Assembly (NCBI GenBank): GCA_036429605.1
Contig: JAVFKD010000002.1
Location: forward strand, 3,224,001-3,288,000
Direction of reading: 5' to 3'
DNA: 64,000 nt
Source: Cladobotryum mycophilum
Taxonomy: Eukaryota; Ascomycota; Sordariomycetes; Hypocreales; Hypocreaceae
Shown here: positions 56,912-64,000 of the stretch, one piece after another
Position numbering within the stretch: the stretch's first letter is position 1
Layout of the letters: each line of letters opens with the position of its first letter
Made by a program: the position numbers and the translations under genes
The notes under the pieces: generated by a model
Told to the model about the DNA's origin: nothing
The model's database searches: none
Seen by the model: only the letters and a program-made list of their open reading frames with translations

Positions 56912-59900
56912 TTAGTCAACAGCCTTCTCGTCTTCCTCATCACTACTCCCATCATCCTCTTCCTCATCGTCGTCATCTTCCTCATCGTCTTCCTCCTCAC
57001 CATCTGATACCGTTTGGTCGAGCTCACGGAGACGAGCCTAGTTTTATTTTGTCATTAGCGTTTTTGCTTTGATCTAGAATGTCCCATTCTAGGCGACTCA
57101 CCTTATACTTTGCTACCTTATCTTCCAAGTCGCCAAAAACAATCAACAGATCGTCCAATTCTGATTGTGTGACTTCTTGTGACTTGTTTGCTTTTTCTAA
57201 TGTCGACTTGGTCTGAGATTTTCGTCAACTTCTTTTCTTAGCTCTAAGTCAGGACAGGCAACATTTACCTGGGCATTCTCGGTGCTTGCTTTTTCAATAT
57301 TATACAGGGCCTCGTCTAACCGTTTCTGTAGCTCACGATGCTTCCTGTTGTGCTTCTCTTCAATGTCCTTGATCAGAGCATCACGCTCTGCTAAGACTTC
57401 TATATGCTTCATTTGCAGAGCATGTATTTCTTGCACCTTGGACTTAGTTGCCTGCACAAAAATACTGGTCAGCAATGCATGGGCGCACTGATGAGGAGGC
57501 ACAAACCTTCACCAAGTCAACTTCTAGACGACTAATTGTTGCTCGCAAATCCGCCATTTCTGCTTCTGTACGTTGCTGCAGGCGTTCTGCTTCAGCCTCT
57601 GCAATTTTCTGTGTCTGAACTAACTGAGCCTTATGATGCGCATCATTATTCATCAGCTGTTGCTGCAATTTGGCAAGATGTGTCTCATGTTCCGCATCTT
57701 TCTCAGCTTGCCGATTTTGTAGCCCACTGATGGAAGGAGGTTAGCTTAATGAAGTCATATTTCTGACAGGTACAAAGGGAAAACAGACCTCAATTCTCCT
57801 TCACAAGCTATCCTCATTTTTTCATAGCTGGCCTTTATTTTTGCAACTTCTGCTGCCGCCTCGTCTCTCGATTGGCGATGCGATGCCTGTTCTTGGTGAA
57901 GCGATCTTTCCAATGCCTTGGTTGCTGCGTGGGCATCGAGGATGGCTTGGCCCTTCTCTTCAACCTGGTCCCGTAGAGAGTCTACGAGCTCTCGAGAGAT
58001 ACCTGTTTCTATGCCATTTGTAACCACTGATATTTCTATCTCGGGGTTCCTGTCAATTGCACGCGACACACGGCTGTAAGTATCCTTGAAAAAATCCACA
58101 AAGATGTTGTCAAAATAAACATCCACTTGTTCGCCTGTAGAAGTGACGGAAAGCCTTTGTGGCGTGACTTCAAAATCTCGAAGCAATGGGTTGTTGCGAA
58201 GCTTTGCCAGTCGATCTAGGTAGTTTTCACGATCTAAGCGCGATGTTAGAATGGAATGCAACGTCGCCCGTGGTATAGATGAGTCTTTGGTAGAAAACTC
58301 GTACGCGAATCCTAATAACATGGCCGATAGGCCTTGTACAATTTCACCACCCCCATGAGCTGGCTGTGATACTATTTGTATCAAGCTCTGTACATTGCTA
58401 CCCTCGGCTAGGAAGTCATTAACGGCCTCAAGGTCCTCAAATAGCCAGCCAAGCAGGAGCATTAAATGCCCAACTAAGACTCGGGCATCATTTCCCTGAC
58501 GTATCCCAGAAAGGACGTGAGCTGTAATGGTTTGAACACTTGTAACAACTTCCTCGCCCTTGGATGCGTCGCCCTCCGTAAGACCCCGGGCTCTCGCTTT
58601 AGCAATCGGGTTGTCATAAAGCAAGTGAAAAGCAATCACAGCAGCAAACCAGTCACGGTAAGGGTCGGTGAGAGACTGTTCGCCAGACGGGTTCAAAAGC
58701 ACTGCCAAAACATTGGCAGAATCGTCACGCCCTGATTGAAATCCTTCAATGGCTCTGCTAAGGAAATGCAACCTCACTTCCGAATGGTTAGAGAAATAAG
58801 CCTTCAAACACTCGCATGCAGCAAATCGGAGGTCAAAGGCCGATTGATCATGCAAGTTCAGGGTTAGTTCAAGCAATCCATCAATGACATATGTCTTGGC
58901 GTGGCCATTGGCTTTTTCTGGAGTCGCAGGGGGTTCCGGTGTCTCGAAGGGGTGATGCACCATCAATTGAGCAAACCCTTCTTGGAGGGTGGCATTGTTT
59001 CGAATCATGTCGCCGCAGGTGACCATGGCCTACTCAAATGTGAGAGTTATGATATAAACCGAGTTTCATATTGGGTTTCCACACCTCCGCTTTGATTTGA
59101 ACCTCAAGTTCATGACTAAAGGCCAGTTGGAGGACAAGATAACTGAGACCATTCCGCCAAAATGCGTGCTGATTTTGCGAGGTCCCGATGGAGCCTGTAG
59201 GTAGAAATAATCTAATAATGGAGAGGAAGGCATATAGATTCCGATTGCGTTGCAGATGCGCCCAATTAGCAAGTGTGTCTTCCCGACCTTGAGGCTCAAG
59301 TAAGTGTCCTAGCATTTCGGCAAGCCGAATGATGCAGCCTGACTCCCGAAATAGGGACTGGTTTGATGGATTGCGTCGCAGTAAATTCGCTAGCAAGATT
59401 AGGCAATCCTCCACAGTTCTGCCACCTTCAGATAGGGAACCGTCTGCCACGATGATGGCAAATATCCTTTCATATGCATTCTCAAACGCAACTAATTTCT
59501 GGATTTCTACCGACGTCGGGGTCAGCGAAATCAGCAGGCTAATGCCCTCATTCCGTATAGCTTCACGCTGGTCATCGAGCACAGATACAAGGCGACTGAT
59601 ACCAAGTGGTGCAGTAAAGACGCATTCTTCAGTTCTCTCCGTTCGAGCCGATAGGATGGCACCAAGCAATTGCAGAGAATATAGCCGGGAATAGAAGTCG
59701 GACGAGTCCAGGAAGTCGAGAAGAAGCGTAATATTCTCTTGACGTTGTGTAAACTCATCCGCTAACCACAAAGCAATCTCATCCGAGGCCTCGGGGCTCT
59801 GTTCATTGGGGCTAAAGAGCATCAACAATGTTTCGAGAACAATCTTGACAGTATCAACATCTTCGCCATCTTTGCTCAAGCTGCTGATGAGACTTCTCAG

Positions 59901-60065
59901 AGCCCCAGATGCTACCGAGGCGGGAAAGTCTTTCGCAAAGCTTCGCAATCCGAGGATAGCAGCTCGTCGATCCTCAAGAAGGGTAGCAGAGCCCAAACGG
60001 CCACTAAGAACGGTAATGGTGTCGCCAACGGATTGTTTTGCTGGCGCGCTGGGAATAGAAAACAT
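56912..60065 (-). CDS. USO1: vesicle tethering factor Uso1/p115
   Basis: A golgin-like tether that docks ER-derived COPII vesicles at the cis-Golgi with Ypt1/Rab1. Six exons (59085..60065, 57789..59029, 57507..57726, 57269..57451, 57102..57212, 56912..57037) give 953 residues. The armadillo-like head covers about 1-640 (FSIPSAPAKQSVGDTI, LANLLRRNPSNQSLFRESGC, AACECLKAYFSNHSEVRLHF, LLLGWLFEDLEAVNDFL). From about 640 the sequence is a coiled coil (ALERSLHQEQASHRQSRDEA, EAEAERLQQRTEAEMADLRA, LAERDALIKDIEEKHNRKHR). A very acidic Asp/Glu tail forms the last 30 residues, as in p115. The coiled coil is much shorter than in yeast Uso1, as is usual in moulds. The small 3' exons are confirmed by uninterrupted heptad character. 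Confidence 0.94.
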
Positions 60066-60668
60066 TTTGACGTTGTTTCGGTGCCATTGGGCAAGCTCTA
60101 AAGCTCCAAGTTAATATTTCCGTTCTCAAAGTCCACTACTATATGATATACCCCTTTGATTTAACAACCAACCAGCTATGGATGTCACTTGGCAACCCTA
60201 GGGAGTATGCAAGAGCTGGTTGGTACTGATCTGGCCACTGACCAAAATGAGTGGAGGCCCGCCGTAAGCCATGGGTACCTCATACTAGGCGCTCAACAGG
60301 TACAATAGGCGGTACCAGCACTGCCTACTAGGTACCTGCACGTTCTCAGTGCTGCACGACGTTTCAATGCACCAGATACAAGTACCTAAAAGCCTCGATA
60401 ATTGCATATCAATGTATCCAGTACTGGTGTTACACCTACGTTAGTAATGAAAGAGCTGAACGCGCCTAGCACCGAGTTGGACGTGACAAGGCGCTAGGCG
60501 AAGGTTTGAGGAGGATAAAATATTCGACAACCTCACTTGCCCAGTCCACTGGATACCATCTATCCATACGTTACTCCAGTATTTCATCTACGGGGTTCAA
60601 TTTCCAGTGCTAGAATTCCAAGCGCCTCGGTTCTCTGACTCGACGCTTTCAATTGCGAATTAGTTAAG
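60066..60668. promoter_or_regulatory. divergent upstream region, USO1 and RAT1
   Basis: A 603-base gap between two start codons, rich in GGTACC/TACCTA elements (for example near 60310 and 60329-60336). No gene is seen. Confidence 0.55.
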
Positions 60669-63600
60669 ATGGGTATTCCCGCTGCCTTCCGATGGCTGTC
60701 CAACAAATATCCCAAGATCATCTCGCCAGTCATAGAGGATCGACCACGGGAAATGGAAGATGGCACCACAATACCTGTTGATACAACTCAGCCAAATCCC
60801 AACGGGGAAGAGCTTGATAACCTCTATCTCGACATGAATGGCATTGTTCATCCCTGTTCTCACCCCGAAGACAGACCTGCGCCGAAGGATGAAGAAGAGA
60901 TGATGCTCGAGGTGTTCAACTACACTGATCGCGTTGTCAACATGGTTCGGCCGCGAAAAATTCTCATGATTGCTGTCGGTACGTTATTGTCCCCTGATTT
61001 AGCCGCTTTGTATCCATTCCGATACCCATATTACTGTACTAATCAGATTATTATCAGATGGTGTTGCACCACGAGCAAAGATGAATCAACAACGGTCCAG
61101 ACGGTTTCGGTCGGCTCAGGAAGCTACGGAGAAGGAAGCGGATAAGAAAGAATTACTAGAGCTTTTGAAGCGTCAGAATGGGGGGCTTTTCCAGCTGAAA
61201 GTTCGGAGGAGGTTGTGAAAAGGGCTTTCGATTCCAATTCCATTACCCCAGGCACCCCATTCATGGATATACTCGCTTTGAGCTTGCGATATTGGTGCCA
61301 ATACAAATTAAACACCGATCCAGCTTGGGCAAAACTCAAGATCATCATTTCTGATGCCACTGTGCCCGGGGAAGGCGAGCACAAGATCATGTCCTTTGTA
61401 CGATCACAGCGAGCCTCTCCTGATTATGATCCCAATACTCGCCACGTCATTTATGGTTTAGACGCCGATCTCATCATGTTAGGCCTTGCAACCCACGAAC
61501 CACATTTCCGAGTTCTGCGTGAGGACGTTTTTTTCCAGGACAGCAAGGCTAAAACATGCAAACTCTGCGGACAAAAGGGGCACGACGCACGAAACTGTCG
61601 TGGCGAGACAAAACCCAACGAGGCTGATGGTGAAGAGAAAGAGAAAGAAGCTCATGTTCTGAAACCTTTTATTTGGCTACACGTATCCGTCCTCCGCGAA
61701 TATCTCGCTGCGGAGTTAGCTATAGCTGGGTTACCTTTCAGATTCGACCTTGAACGAGCCATTGACGACTGGATATTCATGTGCTGTTTTGTTGGAAATG
61801 ATTTCCTACCCCACTTACCGGCCTTGGAAATCAGGGAGCACGGTATTGATACTCTGACGACTATTTGGAAGGATAACCTACCATCCATGGGCGGGTATGT
61901 TACCAAGGATGGGCATATTGACTTGGAAAGGGCACAGTGCATTTTGGATGGGCTAGCAAAGCAGGAGAGCGCGATTTTCAAGCGCAGAAAGGAACAAGAA
62001 GATCGTCGTGAGGCATCTTTTAAAAGGCGAAAGCTCCAAAACGAGGGCAATGGGAGGCCTGGTCAGCATGGCGGACGCTCCGCAAACAAAGTGGATGGCC
62101 ATGCAGACCCTGCGAAAGGTTTAGCCCTCTACCCCATTGCATCGTATCCTTCACAGCCCCCTCGGGCTCTAACTCATGATCTCATCGTCAATCGTAGTAC
62201 ACAAGATGCCACTGCCGCCAACAAAAGCGCAGCAAGTGTACTGAAAGATCAACTTCGAGCCGATAAACAACCAGTTGCCGAAGTAACTGAGGAGGATCCA
62301 GTATCAACTTCAGCTCTAGGCAAAAGGAAGGCGTCAGATCTAGAGGACGTCCCACCACCACCATCTTCAGGAGATCCATCAGCAGGCAACGGTCCTATGC
62401 CCAAAGAAGAGGATCCTGTAGATTCCGTCCGGTTGTGGGAAGATGGATATGAAGACCGTTATTACCAGCAAAAGTTCCACAAAGACCCTCAAGACATCGA
62501 ATTTCGTCACAAGGTAGCACGTGCATATGTCGAAGGCTTAGCATGGGTATTGCTGTACTACTTCCAAGGATGCCCTTCGTGGGAATGGTACTATCCCTAT
62601 CACTATGCACCCTTCGCAGCTGATTTTAAGGATCTTGGGAAACTTCAAATATCCTTCGAGAAAGGACAAATATCTAAGCCATTTGAACAACTGATGAGTG
62701 TTTTGCCTGCAGCATCACGTCATGCATTGCCTGAAGTGTTTCACGATCTCATGCTCAATGAGAACAGTGAGATTATCGACTTCTATCCGGAAGAATTCGA
62801 GATTGACTTGAATGGGAAGAAAATGGCATGGCAAGGAATTGCGCTGCTGCCGTTTATCGACATGCCACGGCTGCTGAAGGCAGTACAGAGTAAGTATCCT
62901 CTTCTAAGTGCCGAGGATGTTGCGCGTAATACCGTCGGAAGGGATGTTCTCTTGCTGTCCGATAGTCATGAGAGTCTCTACGATGATATTTTGACAAACT
63001 TCTACTCCAAGAAGCAGGGCTCCTCAAAATTTAACCTCAACCCGAAAACAAGTGACGGACTCTCTGGAAAGATTGAAAAGAGAGATGACTATGTCCCGCA
63101 TGGAGCACTACAATACCCGCTAGAGCGACGGGCGATGCCAGACCTCGACTACGACCACTCTGTCAGGTAATATATCTTTAGGACACTACTAGGAAATTGG
63201 TTGGCTAACAGTTGCAGTGTCTACTTCGATATGCCTCAAACGTCTCAGACCCATAAGTCTATGCTTCTGCGAGGTGTACAGATGCCAACACCGGCACTGT
63301 CGCGAAGTGAAATTGAGGTTATCAGAGGGAGGACTAATCGGAATGGTCGTAACCATGGTGGAGCACCTTTGGGTAGGTTTGATGCAAATAGTGGTCGACA
63401 CGAGCCCATTCATTATGGCCCAGGCGGTGGACGTGGAGGACACTGGGCGAATCGAAATGGGAACGGATATCGACAACAGGAACCTCAGTTTCCTCCCCAG
63501 AACTATCCACCCCCAACATGGCAACCCCCTCCACCAGGTGCACCCGGCTTTGGTATGGGCGTGCCTCCTCCCCCTCCTGCATACGCTCAAAACCAATGGC

Positions 63601-63710
63601 CAGGATCCGGTAACAGAGGCGGGTATGGCAGAGGCGGAAGGGGTGGCTACGGTTCCGGGATGAACTCTCACCATAACAGTGGATATCGCGATCGACGAGG
63701 GAATATATAA
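60669..63710 (+). CDS. RAT1: 5'-3' exoribonuclease Rat1/Xrn2, one-base frame break
   Basis: The nuclear 5'-3' exoribonuclease that trims rRNA and snoRNA precursors and terminates RNA polymerase II transcription (torpedo), with Rai1. Three exons (60669..60978, 61058..63166, 63218..63710) give about 970 residues once one base is restored. The N-terminus MGIPAAFRWLSNKYP and LYLDMNGIVHPCSHPED carry the first catalytic acids; TVPGEGEHKIM and YGLDADLIMLGLATHEP complete the active site. A CCHC zinc knuckle (CKLCGQKGHDARNC, about 268-281) is typical of fungal Rat1. The C-terminus is Gly/Pro/Arg-rich. The frame breaks at G6 (61180-61185): adding one G restores KRQNGGAFPAESSEEVVKRA, while the raw frame stops at once. 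All motifs are intact in an essential gene, so a base-calling error is the likely cause. Confidence 0.93.
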
Positions 63711-64000
63711 AAGGGGCGGGTATGAATGGATGTGTCAAACTCAAGCTGGTTATTTGGACTTCTTAATGAAAACTACTATGTTGCTACATCCTCTCTAATG
63801 CCAACATACCACTGCCTGTTTCATTACCCATAAGCAATATGGCGGGAAAGACTCATGGGGCCTAATATGGAATACAATGTGAAATCGATTACAAAATTTT
63901 GTGTCCATAAACTTGCTGTCTATTGTTGCAAGGAGTTGAACCATATTGAATGATGCCACAAAGGCATCGCGAAGTAATAATTTATTATTAAGTTCCTCCC
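63711..64000. other. RAT1 3' flank
   Basis: Only the 3' untranslated region of RAT1 and flanking DNA are visible before the window ends. Confidence 0.6.

Overview
This is 64 kb of nuclear chromosome from a filamentous ascomycete, most likely a sordariomycete of the Hypocreales. The evidence is short GT-AG introns (about 47-109 bases) with CTAAC/CTGAC-type branch sites, compact genes on both strands, and orthologues of mould proteins: a Chit42/Ech42-type endochitinase with a Lys-Arg propeptide site, a HymA/Mo25 protein, a JmjC plus 4CXXC_R1 zinc-finger protein, and a meiotic Ama1-type APC/C activator. There are no rRNA genes, recognisable tRNAs, transposons, CRISPR arrays or viral genes. Gene models here were spliced by hand so that every exon keeps frame.

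Layout. 1-14.5 kb: a small secreted I9-type protease inhibitor (-), an unrecognised coiled protein (-), ribosomal protein uS12/RPS23 (+), mitochondrial COQ2 (-), a large JmjC/zinc-finger/AT-hook chromatin protein (+), a secreted histidine acid phosphatase (+) and the Rab geranylgeranyltransferase alpha subunit BET4 (-). 14.5-19 kb: a gene-poor stretch. 19-28 kb: endochitinase (+), AMA1-like APC/C activator (+), a Syn8-type SNARE (-) and an unrecognised Ser-rich protein (-). 28-40 kb: a PDK1/Pkh-type kinase (+), the SWI/SNF-RSC SWIB subunit (+), HymA/Mo25 (-) and cytosolic isoleucyl-tRNA synthetase (+). 40-52 kb: spindle-pole-body protein Sfi1 (+), a short-chain dehydrogenase (-) and Rav1 of the RAVE complex (+). 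52-64 kb: an OPT-family transporter (+), a PRMT3-type arginine methyltransferase (-), the tether Uso1/p115 (-) and exoribonuclease Rat1 (+). The genes are mostly unrelated housekeeping functions; no metabolic cluster is visible. Several act in membrane traffic (BET4, SYN8, RAV1, USO1), but they are scattered.

Main observation. The AMA1-like gene is open over all four exons and retains its C-box and C-terminal Ile-Arg tail, but it has exactly three in-frame stops. All three are TAG, and each stands where related proteins, as I remember them, have Trp (TGG). Each TAG lies in or at the loop of a short inverted repeat. This is the expected signature of sexual-stage A-to-I mRNA editing (UAG read as UGG) in a meiosis gene. 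RIP-type decay is the main alternative.

Second pattern. Three other genes (PDK1-type kinase, RAT1 and probably the JmjC gene) are each off by exactly one base at a six-base homopolymer (A6, G6, C6), always in the same direction. This points to homopolymer undercalling in the assembly rather than biology. A 9-base microexon in the OPT transporter and a recurrent intergenic 9-mer, TACGGAGTA, are also noted.
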